Origin: Shewanella sp. Isolate13
GTDB lineage: Bacteria; Pseudomonadota; Gammaproteobacteria; Enterobacterales; Shewanellaceae
Length of the DNA: 64,000 bases
Reading direction: 5' to 3'
Assembly (NCBI RefSeq): GCF_022398325.1
Contig: NZ_JAKEVD010000012.1
Location: forward strand, 52,907 to 116,906
Shown here: positions 26,270 through 34,667 of the stretch, in pieces
Layout: the number at the start of each line of letters is the position of its first letter
Position numbering within the stretch: position 1 is the stretch's first letter
Made by a program: the position numbers and the translations under genes
The notes under the pieces: model-generated
Seen by the model: the letters and a program-made list of their open reading frames with translations, nothing else
The model's database searches: none
What the model was told of the DNA's origin: nothing

Positions 26270-26932
26270 TTAACGATTTTGACTCTTAAAAGGTCGCTCG
26301 AATAGTTGGATGCGATCTTCAATATAGCTGGTAGCTTGCCGACACTTACCGAGACGACTGTGCAGAGTAAGGATCTCATTCTGCAACTTGATTTTGTCAG
26401 CACTATGACAGTTTTCAAGAGAAGATTGCAAATTTTCAATTTTTTGTTCAATAATCTTAGCCCAGTTCAAATGTTTATTAAGCTCTTCATAGAGTTGATG
26501 GCTATTTTGCATCACATTTGAAGCGATCCAGCTGAAACCACTTTCGTTGTGAGACTTAATGCCTCGCTTAATGGCATAGGCTCGGCGGCTGCGTTTTTCC
26601 TGTTCAATGGACTTAACATTGATGCCTGTGGTTGATAAGGCACGCCTGAGCGCACTAAACCTATCTTGTATTTTCTCGCAGCTTGAGATGATGGTGTAAG
26701 GCGAGCGTTTAGCCTTCAGCAGTTGCTCAAGTTGGGCAATACTCTTGGCTAGCTGGTCGATACAGGGCTGAAGTTGCCCGCCAACTTGAATAAATAACTC
26801 GTTGTTGAAACGTTCGACATCTTGCATCATCTTACGTTGACCTGGCGGTAAGCGAGAGTCATGTTGCAACACTTCCTGCTCTAGTTGTTTGAGCTGTAAC
26901 TTGAGTTTTCGAACCAGTTCGTCGGTTGTCAT
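26270..26932 (-). CDS. priC: Primosomal replication protein N'' (PriC)
   Basis: PriC helps reload the replicative helicase at stalled forks. It has 220 residues, somewhat longer than E. coli PriC (175), and is highly helical. The C-terminal signature LHSRLGKCRQATSYIEDRIQ matches PriC (RLARCRHALEKIENRL). The start is the ATG at 26932, whose bases overlap the TGA of the preceding gene as ATGA; a start at 26947 is less likely. Its place in one cluster with dinG fits a role in fork repair. Confidence 0.85.
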   Translation of the reverse strand: MTTDELVRKLKLQLKQLEQEVLQHDSRLPPGQRKMMQDVERFNNELFIQVGGQLQPCIDQLAKSIAQLEQLLKAKRSPYTIISSCEKIQDRFSALRRALSTTGINVKSIEQEKRSRRAYAIKRGIKSHNESGFSWIASNVMQNSHQLYEELNKHLNWAKIIEQKIENLQSSLENCHSADKIKLQNEILTLHSRLGKCRQATSYIEDRIQLFERPFKSQNR

Positions 26933-27702
26933 AACCATGCACTCCAAACTAACTGCGCCGCTATTAATAGTATAACGGTAATGAAAATAGGGCGTATAAA
27001 CGGCAGACCAAACTTAATGGCTGAATGGGCACCGATATAGGAGCCAGCCATCATGCACACCCCCATAGACAATCCTATGGCAAGGTTCACCTTTCCTAAT
27101 GCGATGAAGATTATCAAGGAGGTTAGGTTGCTGGTAAAGGTCATGGCTCTGGCGAGTCCACAGCTATAAAGCAAGGGTAGCTTGTGTAAGCCTGTGCTCG
27201 ATACAGTCCAGAAGGCTCCAATGCCTGGTCCTGCAAAGCCATCGTAAAAACCTAAGGGCAGCCCCTGTAGCCACTGTTTAACTTTGCTTTTGGCCTTAGT
27301 GGGAATTTTGTGATTGCTATCGCCCATGGCATTAGGTTGAAACAGAGTATAAAGGGCAATGGTAATGATCATAATGGGCAGCCACTTTTCTAACCAGCTG
27401 TTATCGATGAGATAAACGATAAAGGTACCCATTACTGCGCCGATAAAAGTGGCAATAAAGGTGTGGTACCACAAAGCGGGCGAAAACAATCGCTGCTTAT
27501 AATAAGTATAAGCAGCCATTGATGAGCCAAAGCTCGCCGCGAGCTTATTGGTTCCTAGCGCTAAATGCGGTGGTACGCCCATAGTGAGCAATGCCGGAAT
27601 CGATAATAGTCCGCCGCCGCCCGATACTGCATCGATAAATCCAGCAATAAAACCCACTAATGCGAGTATGGCCCAGCTACTAGGGTCGAGAAGTAAATCC
27701 AA
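26929..27702 (-). CDS. TSUP family (TauE/SafE, DUF81) membrane transporter
   Basis: Inner-membrane protein of the sulfite/organosulfonate exporter family. It has 257 residues with about eight hydrophobic segments. The two family half-motifs are present: GFIAGFIDAVSGGGGLLSIP near 16-36 and LPLGFYDGFAGPGIGAFW near 147-165. The substrate cannot be read from the sequence. It starts 8 bases after dinG and overlaps priC by 4 bases, so it is co-transcribed with repair genes. A second, more YfcA-like member is at 50625-51404. Confidence 0.88.
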   Translation of the reverse strand: MDLLLDPSSWAILALVGFIAGFIDAVSGGGGLLSIPALLTMGVPPHLALGTNKLAASFGSSMAAYTYYKQRLFSPALWYHTFIATFIGAVMGTFIVYLIDNSWLEKWLPIMIITIALYTLFQPNAMGDSNHKIPTKAKSKVKQWLQGLPLGFYDGFAGPGIGAFWTVSSTGLHKLPLLYSCGLARAMTFTSNLTSLIIFIALGKVNLAIGLSMGVCMMAGSYIGAHSAIKFGLPFIRPIFITVILLIAAQLVWSAWL

Positions 27703-27710
27703 AGCGTGTC

Positions 27711-29783
27711 CTATTCAATCACACGGCGAAACGGCGGTAGAGCATCTAGCAGGGATTTTCCGTAGCGCTTAGTCACTAAGCGTCTGTCTAGAATTGAAAT
27801 CCGACCGTAATCTTGTTCTTTACGTAATAATCTACCACAGCTTTGCACCAGTTTGCGTGAGGCATCGGGGATTGTAAGCTGTAAAAACGGGTTTCCGCCT
27901 TTTATCTTGATGTATTCTGAGTGCGCTTGCTCCACGGGGGAGGTTGGCACTGCAAATGGCAGCTTAGTAATAATCAAATTGGTCAGATAATCTCCAGGTA
28001 AGTCGAGTCCCTCTGAGAAGCTGCCAGTACCAAAAATAATGCTTGGCTTGCCTTCATCACAGCGGGCCTTATGTTGCTTTAAGAGCTCCTGCCTCGGCGC
28101 CGTTCCCTGAATGAGCAGACCTGTTTTGATTTTGCTCTCAACTAAGTCGGCGACTTTCTCCATCTGCCAGTATGATGCAAACAGCACTAAGCTTGCCATC
28201 TCATCTTCGACTAGGGCAATAATGTGCTTTGCGAGCTCATCCGTATATCTATCATCTGTTGGCTCACTCTCCATCTTAGGCAGGAACAGGGTCGCATTTT
28301 GCTCAAAGTCGAACGGTGAATCTAAGGCTAGGTAACGGCTACCGTCATTGATGGATAATCCAACCTGGTGAGTAAAATGGTTGAAGTTATTTAGTGCTCT
28401 TAAGGTCGCACTACATAGCACCACGCCGGCTGCCTTGTCCCATAGTAGGTTCTCCAGCATAAAACCGACTTCGATCGGCGAGGCGTTGAACAGATAGTCG
28501 GATTGTTTACCTGTTAGCTGCTCAATCCAACGAGCCATGGGGGCACCCTTTGGGCTATCTTCTTTGGCCATCATCTTCCAAAGTTTCTGAAGATTTTCTA
28601 ATCGCTGCAGCATAAAGCCTGTTTCGGATAGCAGAGCCTCCGATTGATGCTTAGGAATTTCACCGTCTTTAATCGCCTCATTTAGTAAGCTCAGCATCTT
28701 ATTAAACTGCTTTAGCGCGACATTAGATGCGGTGGCTAGGTTCTCTGCTTGTACTAATAGCGCAGGCGGCAGCTTTCCATGCTCGAAGCGAAAGCGACTC
28801 TCTGGGTTATCAAACCTAGCAGCTTGAGTATCACAAAATTGGGCGACTTGGTTTAATAGTCCGGTGATATCGCCAATATGATCGAGCATGGCTTGCGCCG
28901 GGGCAATAATATGGTTGCTCTTAATCTGGTTTTGTAACTTGCTGGTGGTCTTGCTGAGTTTTTCAAGCCAGTCATTTGCACCGCGCACGGTTGCCTGAGC
29001 ACTACTAAAGTCCCTAGCAACGATAGGAAGGTGGTGTGCCTCATCTATGACATAAAATAGCTCTTCAGGATCGGGCAGGATGACGCCACCACCCAGCTCT
29101 AAGTCGGCAAAGAGTAGGCTGTGGTTAGCGATCAGTACGTCCCAAGTATCGATATCTTCGCGCGCCTTATGAAAAGGGCAGTTACGATGGCTGGCAAGTT
29201 GGCGGTGACAGCTGTGTTTGTCACAGGCTATTTGCTGCCACAGATGATCGGGCAGTGGCTTGGTCAATGTGTCACGCTCACCGTTCCAAAGGCCAGACTG
29301 ATAATCTTTTAATAAGCCTTCGAGCATATCGACCTGGCTCTGATCGGGCTTGGTCTGCCACATCGCCATTTGGCTGCTGTTATCTGGGCCAACCAGCATC
29401 TCAAGTTTAGATAAACAGACATAGCGTTGACGACCTTTCACAAGGCCAAAGGTAAAGTCGAGTCCGGATTGCTGTAAAAAGAACGGCAGGTCTTTATGCA
29501 GTAACTGCTCTTGCAGCGCAACGGTTGCGGTTGCGATACAGACTTTTTTCTTACTTGCGAGCGCGAGCGGTATAGAGCCTAGAATATAGGCCAACGACTT
29601 ACCGATCCCGGTGCCGGCCTCAACCACTATGATGCGACGGTTCTTGTCATATTCGCCCGCAAGCGTTTTTGAGATCTCCGCAACAATATAGTTCTGCTCT
29701 CGGCGAGGGCGAAAGTTAGGCAGTGAGCTAGAAATGCCTTTATATATAGTACGAATTTGAGTTTTAACGTCTGCGGATAACAT
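27711..29783 (-). CDS. dinG: ATP-dependent DNA helicase DinG
   Basis: XPD-like superfamily 2 helicase with an iron-sulfur cluster; it unwinds R-loops and D-loops and helps replication through transcribed regions. It has 690 residues (E. coli 716). Walker A is VEAGTGIGKS, and the DEAH box is VIDEAHHLP. The cluster cysteines appear as YVC, CDKHSC and NCPF in the region 120-220. The late motif SCGRLLRKEQDYGRISILDRR is the typical motif VI. A LexA-type box lies 26 bases upstream of the start, shared with divergent polB. Confidence 0.95.
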   Translation of the reverse strand: MLSADVKTQIRTIYKGISSSLPNFRPRREQNYIVAEISKTLAGEYDKNRRIIVVEAGTGIGKSLAYILGSIPLALASKKKVCIATATVALQEQLLHKDLPFFLQQSGLDFTFGLVKGRQRYVCLSKLEMLVGPDNSSQMAMWQTKPDQSQVDMLEGLLKDYQSGLWNGERDTLTKPLPDHLWQQIACDKHSCHRQLASHRNCPFHKAREDIDTWDVLIANHSLLFADLELGGGVILPDPEELFYVIDEAHHLPIVARDFSSAQATVRGANDWLEKLSKTTSKLQNQIKSNHIIAPAQAMLDHIGDITGLLNQVAQFCDTQAARFDNPESRFRFEHGKLPPALLVQAENLATASNVALKQFNKMLSLLNEAIKDGEIPKHQSEALLSETGFMLQRLENLQKLWKMMAKEDSPKGAPMARWIEQLTGKQSDYLFNASPIEVGFMLENLLWDKAAGVVLCSATLRALNNFNHFTHQVGLSINDGSRYLALDSPFDFEQNATLFLPKMESEPTDDRYTDELAKHIIALVEDEMASLVLFASYWQMEKVADLVESKIKTGLLIQGTAPRQELLKQHKARCDEGKPSIIFGTGSFSEGLDLPGDYLTNLIITKLPFAVPTSPVEQAHSEYIKIKGGNPFLQLTIPDASRKLVQSCGRLLRKEQDYGRISILDRRLVTKRYGKSLLDALPPFRRVIE

Positions 29784-29808
29784 GAATGCACTAAGCTAAT
29801 AAATAGTG

Positions 29809-29824
29809 CTGTACATAATAACAG
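29809..29824. promoter_or_regulatory. LexA (SOS) operator between dinG and polB
   Basis: CTGTACATAATAACAG is a perfect CTGT-N8-ACAG LexA box. It lies 26 bases upstream of dinG and 60 bases upstream of polB, which are divergent. Both are SOS genes in E. coli, where they are not neighbours, so one operator here probably controls both directions. Confidence 0.9.
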
Positions 29825-29883
29825 TGATTACTTAGCCTAAGAAGCGTTTAGTGATTAATAGTGTATTTAATTGAGTGAAAACG

Positions 29884-32343
29884 ATGAATTCAGGTTCGGG
29901 TGAGCAACAACTTATCAAGGGACGGGTGTTAACTCGTCATGCTCTACATAGGCAGGGCAATTTAGTGTTGCAGTATTTTATTCAGACCGAATCGGGGCCA
30001 GTGACTGTAGAGCTGTCCAATCAAGAGTATGTGTGCTTTGTATCGGAAAGTGATGCGAGCAAATTACTTTTGAGCCCAGAACTTAGGGGCGTTCGGCGCA
30101 GTACTGTCGGCCTTAAAAGTTTTACTCACACACCCGTAGAGGCACTTTATTGTGCTGATGGCCGTCAGCAACGAAACTTGATTAGAGCGGCAAAAGATCT
30201 CGATATTGAGTTATTTGAAGCCGATATTAAAGCTGAACATCGATTCCTAATAGAACGTTTTATTGCGTTGGATGTGGAGTTTTATGGTCAGTTTGTTGAG
30301 CGTTCAGCGGCCAATAGCTTCTCTTCCCGTTCATCACCGTCTTTGCAGCAGGCTCAGTACCAGCCGCTATTTGTAGCTAGTAGAGCTCGCCACTCTAAGT
30401 CGACGATAACGCTTAATGCCATCTCTTTAGATTTTGAGTGCAGTTTCTCTGGCGAGCTGTACTCCGTTGGTTTATATGGCCAAACACCAGATGCTTGTGT
30501 TTATCAAAAGGTCATTATGGTCGGGGAGTCGCAGGAGTGTGAGTCGAATTACATTGAGTGGGTTGATGACGAAGCTGCTTTAATCAAGCGTTTGATAGTT
30601 TGGTTTCAAGAGTACGATCCTGACATCATTATCGGCTGGTCGGTAGTGACCTTCGATCTGGCTCTGCTCTATCGCCGCGCAAAATACCATGGTATTGCAC
30701 TTAATATTGGTCGCGATAATCATCCACTGAGTTGGAAAGTCGAGGATAAGTACCGTCCTGAAACGCTATCGCTACCAGGTAGGGTGGTGCTCGATGGCAT
30801 AGACTGGCTTAAAGCGGCGTTTTATCAGTTTGAGCGCTACTCACTAGAGTTTGTCTCACAAGCATTACTGGATGAAGGCAAGGCAATCCATAATGTTGAT
30901 AATCGTATGGGGGAAATCAACGATCTGTTTTTTAATGATAAACCAGCACTGGCACACTATAACCTTACCGATTGCCGATTGGTGTGGGATATTTTTGAAA
31001 AGACTCACTTATTTGACTTTGCGATAGAGCGAGCCAAATTGACGGGTCTCGAACTGGGACGCGTTGGGGCGTCAGTTGCTGCATTTAATAACTTATATCT
31101 GCCTCATCTGCATAGAGCGGGTTATGTGGCACCGAGTCAACCGATAAGTGATGGTATAGAAAGCCCCGGTGGCTATGTGATGGACTCAGTGCCTGGTTTG
31201 TATCGACATATTTTGGTGTTAGATTTTAAAAGCCTTTACCCATCGATTATCCGCACATTCTTGATTGATCCTAAGGGCTTGGTTGAGGGGCTTAACTTAA
31301 GCTGTAATCAAAACCTAAGCTCTGGTCAAGAGCTTAGCAAAACCGTGCCAGGTTTTCTGGGAGCGCAGTTTAGTCGTGACAAGCCCATTTTACCTATGTT
31401 GATTAAAAATCTGTCAGAGCAAAGGGAGCAGGCCAAGCTAAATCAAGATGGGCCTCTGTCTCAAGCGATAAAAATCATCATGAACTCTCTATATGGCGTT
31501 CTCGGCTCCAGAGGCTGTGTGTTTCATGATGCAAGGCTAGCGAGTTCGATCACCATGCGTGGTCACGAAATAATGAAACAAACGAGGCGTTGGATAGAAG
31601 CTGAAGAATATGAGGTGATCTATGGCGATACAGATTCAACCTTTGTCTGGCTAGGTGATGATTTTGAACAGGCGAATGTGCAGCAAACTGGTAAGGCGCT
31701 AGCACAGAAGGTGAATCAATTATGGGTTGATAAGCTTAGCAGCGAATTTGAACTTGAGAGCTTCTTAGAGCTGGAGTTTGAAACCCACTTTGAGCAATTT
31801 TTTATGCCCACACTACGAGGCTCGGTAGAAGGTTCTAAGAAGCGCTATGTGGGAACTAAGCGAAATAGTTTAGGTCACTCGGAGCTTATCTTTAAAGGCA
31901 TGGAACAGGTGCGCAGTGATTGGTCGCCACTCGCAAGGCGAATTCAATATGAGTTGTATGAACGATTATTCCAACAACAAGATGTTGAGTCTTACTTGAG
32001 AGATACCGTAGATAAATTAAATCGTGGTGAGCTCGATAACGAGCTGGTTTTTGCAAAACAGTTACGCAGAGATCTCGAGGAATATACTGCTAAGTCGGCT
32101 CCCCATTTGAAGGCAGCCCGTAAGCTATGTGACGCCACTGGCGATCCCCTGTACGGTAAACGTGGGGCTAGAATTGAATATGTCATGACATTAAATGGTG
32201 CCGAGCCAGTTCAACATACAACGGCATTGATGGACTATAACTACTACCTTTCTCGGCAATTGGAACCCATTGCTGAACCTATACTTTCAATATTGAAAAC
32301 TACTTTCAACCAGGTTACCACTAATCAAATGTCGTTAATTTAG
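29884..32343 (+). CDS. polB: DNA polymerase II
   Basis: Family B DNA polymerase used in SOS repair and replication restart. It has 819 residues from the ATG at 29884 (a GTG at 29875 would add three); E. coli PolB has 783. The exonuclease motifs are visible: Exo I (SLDFECS), Exo II (IIGWSVVTFDLALLYRRA) and Exo III (YNLTDCRLV). The polymerase motifs A (LDFKSLYPSII), B (IMNSLYGVLGSRGC) and C (YGDTDSTFVW) are complete, so both activities should be present. It is transcribed alone from the LexA-controlled divergent promoter region. Confidence 0.96.
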   Translation: MNSGSGEQQLIKGRVLTRHALHRQGNLVLQYFIQTESGPVTVELSNQEYVCFVSESDASKLLLSPELRGVRRSTVGLKSFTHTPVEALYCADGRQQRNLIRAAKDLDIELFEADIKAEHRFLIERFIALDVEFYGQFVERSAANSFSSRSSPSLQQAQYQPLFVASRARHSKSTITLNAISLDFECSFSGELYSVGLYGQTPDACVYQKVIMVGESQECESNYIEWVDDEAALIKRLIVWFQEYDPDIIIGWSVVTFDLALLYRRAKYHGIALNIGRDNHPLSWKVEDKYRPETLSLPGRVVLDGIDWLKAAFYQFERYSLEFVSQALLDEGKAIHNVDNRMGEINDLFFNDKPALAHYNLTDCRLVWDIFEKTHLFDFAIERAKLTGLELGRVGASVAAFNNLYLPHLHRAGYVAPSQPISDGIESPGGYVMDSVPGLYRHILVLDFKSLYPSIIRTFLIDPKGLVEGLNLSCNQNLSSGQELSKTVPGFLGAQFSRDKPILPMLIKNLSEQREQAKLNQDGPLSQAIKIIMNSLYGVLGSRGCVFHDARLASSITMRGHEIMKQTRRWIEAEEYEVIYGDTDSTFVWLGDDFEQANVQQTGKALAQKVNQLWVDKLSSEFELESFLELEFETHFEQFFMPTLRGSVEGSKKRYVGTKRNSLGHSELIFKGMEQVRSDWSPLARRIQYELYERLFQQQDVESYLRDTVDKLNRGELDNELVFAKQLRRDLEEYTAKSAPHLKAARKLCDATGDPLYGKRGARIEYVMTLNGAEPVQHTTALMDYNYYLSRQLEPIAEPILSILKTTFNQVTTNQMSLI

Positions 32344-32576
32344 GGGGTGGGAAATTAATGGGGTGCTAATTTTGTGTTAACAGATGGTTCAAAGTCTCGC
32401 TATTAGTGTGTTTGCTGGTTAATTCAGTGCAAAATCTAACAAATAATGTGATGTTCGTCTTTGAGTGGTTGCTAATCTTTTGCTAATCTCGAATTCTATC
32501 AGGAAAGAAAGAAAACAACGGAACGGATGACAATTTGAATGAAGCAGACTGAACAATATTAAGGTTAGGCAAATAA

Positions 32577-33797
32577 ATGAAAAAGACTCTAGTAGCATCG
32601 GCTTTGGCCGCAGTGATATTTGTACCAACAGCATCAGCAATTGAAGTTTATAAAGATGACAAAAACGCGGTAGAAATTGGTGGTTATGTTGATGCTCGTG
32701 TCATCAACACTCAAGGTGCTACAGAAGTGGTTAACGGCGCGTCACGTATTAACTTCGGTTTTACTCGCCAGATGACTGATGGCTGGAAAGCTTTTACAAA
32801 ACTAGAGTGGGGCGTTAACCCATTCGGTAACACAGACATCGTATACAATAGTGATAGTACATTAGAATCTCAAAGCGGTGATTTCTTAAACAACCGCTTA
32901 GGTTATGTTGGTCTTGCTCACGATACTTACGGTTCGATCACTATTGGTAAGCAGTGGGGTGCATGGTACGACGTAGTTTACAACACTAACTACGGTTTCG
33001 TATGGGATGGTAATGCTTCAGGTACTTATACATACAATAAGGCTGACGGCGCTGTAAACGGTACTGGTCGTGGTGACAAGACTGTTCAATACCGTAATGC
33101 ATTCGGCGACTTCAGCTTCGCACTTCAAGCTCAGTTAAAGCAAGACTCGTTTGAAGTTGATGAAGTTCCAAGCGCTTCAAACCCAGCATTCCCAGCAGAC
33201 TTCATGTCAGCTAAAGTTGCGGGTGTTAACACTTCAGATGCTGTGACAACGGTTGAATATAACTACACTTACGGTGGTTCTGCGACATACAACGTAACAG
33301 AAAACCTAGTAGTGACTGCTGGTTTCAACCTAGGTGAGTTTGAAGCGACAACTTCTGCAGGTAAGCGTCTAACTGAAACTGACTCTATCTATGGCTTAGG
33401 TGCGAGCTGGGGTAACTGGGGCGGTGAAGGTGTTTACGCTGCATTCAACGTAAACAAGCAAGAGTTCCACGACACAGATAATCTAGGTCGTATGATGCCA
33501 GAAGCATGGGGTCTAGAATCTCTAGCTTCATACAAGTTCGATAATGGCATCCGTACTTTCGTTTCTTATAACATCCTAGAAGCGGGCGATGAGTACGAAG
33601 CTGCATACAATGGTGACGTATTCAAGCGTCAGTTTGCTGTAGCAGGTGTTCACTATGTTTGGGATACAAACACAGTACTTTACCTAGAAGGTCGTAAAGA
33701 TTTCAGTGACTTCACAAGCACTGACAAAGCTCAACAAGCAGCGATGGAAATCTCTGAAGATGACGGTATCGCAATCGGTATCCGTTACACACTTTAA
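32577..33797 (+). CDS. Outer-membrane general porin (Gram-negative porin family)
   Basis: Predicted 16-strand trimeric porin for passive diffusion. It has 406 residues. A signal peptide ends near residue 21 (TASA then IEVYKDD). The mature start resembles Vibrio and Shewanella porins (EVYKDDKNAVEIGGYVDAR). The sequence is a series of alternating aromatic/polar strands, ends IAIGIRYTL with no terminal Phe, and the strand GYVGLAHDTYGSITIGKQWG precedes the constriction loop. The 233-base leader region between polB and this gene is long and AT-rich and suggests regulation I cannot assign. Confidence 0.9.
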   Translation: MKKTLVASALAAVIFVPTASAIEVYKDDKNAVEIGGYVDARVINTQGATEVVNGASRINFGFTRQMTDGWKAFTKLEWGVNPFGNTDIVYNSDSTLESQSGDFLNNRLGYVGLAHDTYGSITIGKQWGAWYDVVYNTNYGFVWDGNASGTYTYNKADGAVNGTGRGDKTVQYRNAFGDFSFALQAQLKQDSFEVDEVPSASNPAFPADFMSAKVAGVNTSDAVTTVEYNYTYGGSATYNVTENLVVTAGFNLGEFEATTSAGKRLTETDSIYGLGASWGNWGGEGVYAAFNVNKQEFHDTDNLGRMMPEAWGLESLASYKFDNGIRTFVSYNILEAGDEYEAAYNGDVFKRQFAVAGVHYVWDTNTVLYLEGRKDFSDFTSTDKAQQAAMEISEDDGIAIGIRYTL

Positions 33798-33817
33798 TTT
33801 GTTTAATTAATAGTGAT

Positions 33818-33846
33818 AAAAAAGCGCCTTTAAAGGCGCTTTTTTT
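33818..33846 (+). terminator. Rho-independent terminator of the porin gene
   Basis: The palindromic stem AAAAAAGCGCCTTT / AAAGGCGCTTTTTT lies 20 bases after the stop. Confidence 0.92.
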
Positions 33847-34667
33847 GGCCTAAATATTTTTGAAGAGGGCGATATTAACCAATACGAATGTTGTTTTGAC
33901 ATCTGGCATAAGCCGAAAGCAAAGTTGGATCTAACTAGGACTCTCTGAAACCATCAATATATCGAGGTGCAAACATAGCTTTAGTGTACTGTGAGCCTCT
34001 TACTACCTGCTAATAAATAATATCTCAAGCGAGAGGGTGACTATTTATAGACCAAAATAGTTTGTTGCTTGACGGGAAATAATGACGTTAGCTCGAGTTT
34101 TTGGTTGGTCACAAAATTGACGCTGCCGAATTAATAGGCAGTTGGTGCGCGCCTTGATGTAACCAATATTTTACAAGTGTGCATATTTGTATCGGTCTTA
34201 ATGTGTTTATATGATTAAAAAACAATCTCAAAAGTGAAGGTTACCACGTGAACTTGAGGATGTGTGAGTTGTTTTTCTGAATAGTTAACTGGCGTTTTTG
34301 ACCATAGCTTCAGTTCGTATTACCCTCGAACTTTTAAACTGGGTTATATTGTTTCTCTTTATTTTTTAGTTGGTTACGTAACTGGCTCCCCTTTGTGCGT
34401 GTAAAGTACCTCAGTTGTTACCGAATAGCCTTTCTTAAGCTGCGGCCACACCAAAACCTAAATCCGTTATCTTTTAATGACCTAAATAAGCGTTATGTAG
34501 TTAATCTATCTCTAAATATAAAACCTGTATCTATATATCGTTTCAAGTGTTGTAAAAATGTTTCGATTGTGTTTTTATTTGTGTGCGTTTCGCGAGGGTT
34601 GTAACTTATTGTTAAAGAAGTTGCTTGCGTAACTAAAAAAATAAAAGAGAGTCCAGGGAGATTTACA
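33847..34667. other. Long intergenic region upstream of the TonB-dependent receptor
   Basis: About 820 bases without a supported gene. A 69-codon frame at 34395-34604 lacks a ribosome site and family resemblance. No Fur-type box, tRNA or clear repeat was seen. The length suggests a distant promoter or an unrecognised small RNA. Confidence 0.45.

Noticed and set aside
34395..34604. 69-codon frame upstream of the TonB receptor
   Set aside because: No ribosome site, no family resemblance, low-complexity AT-rich composition; more likely chance.
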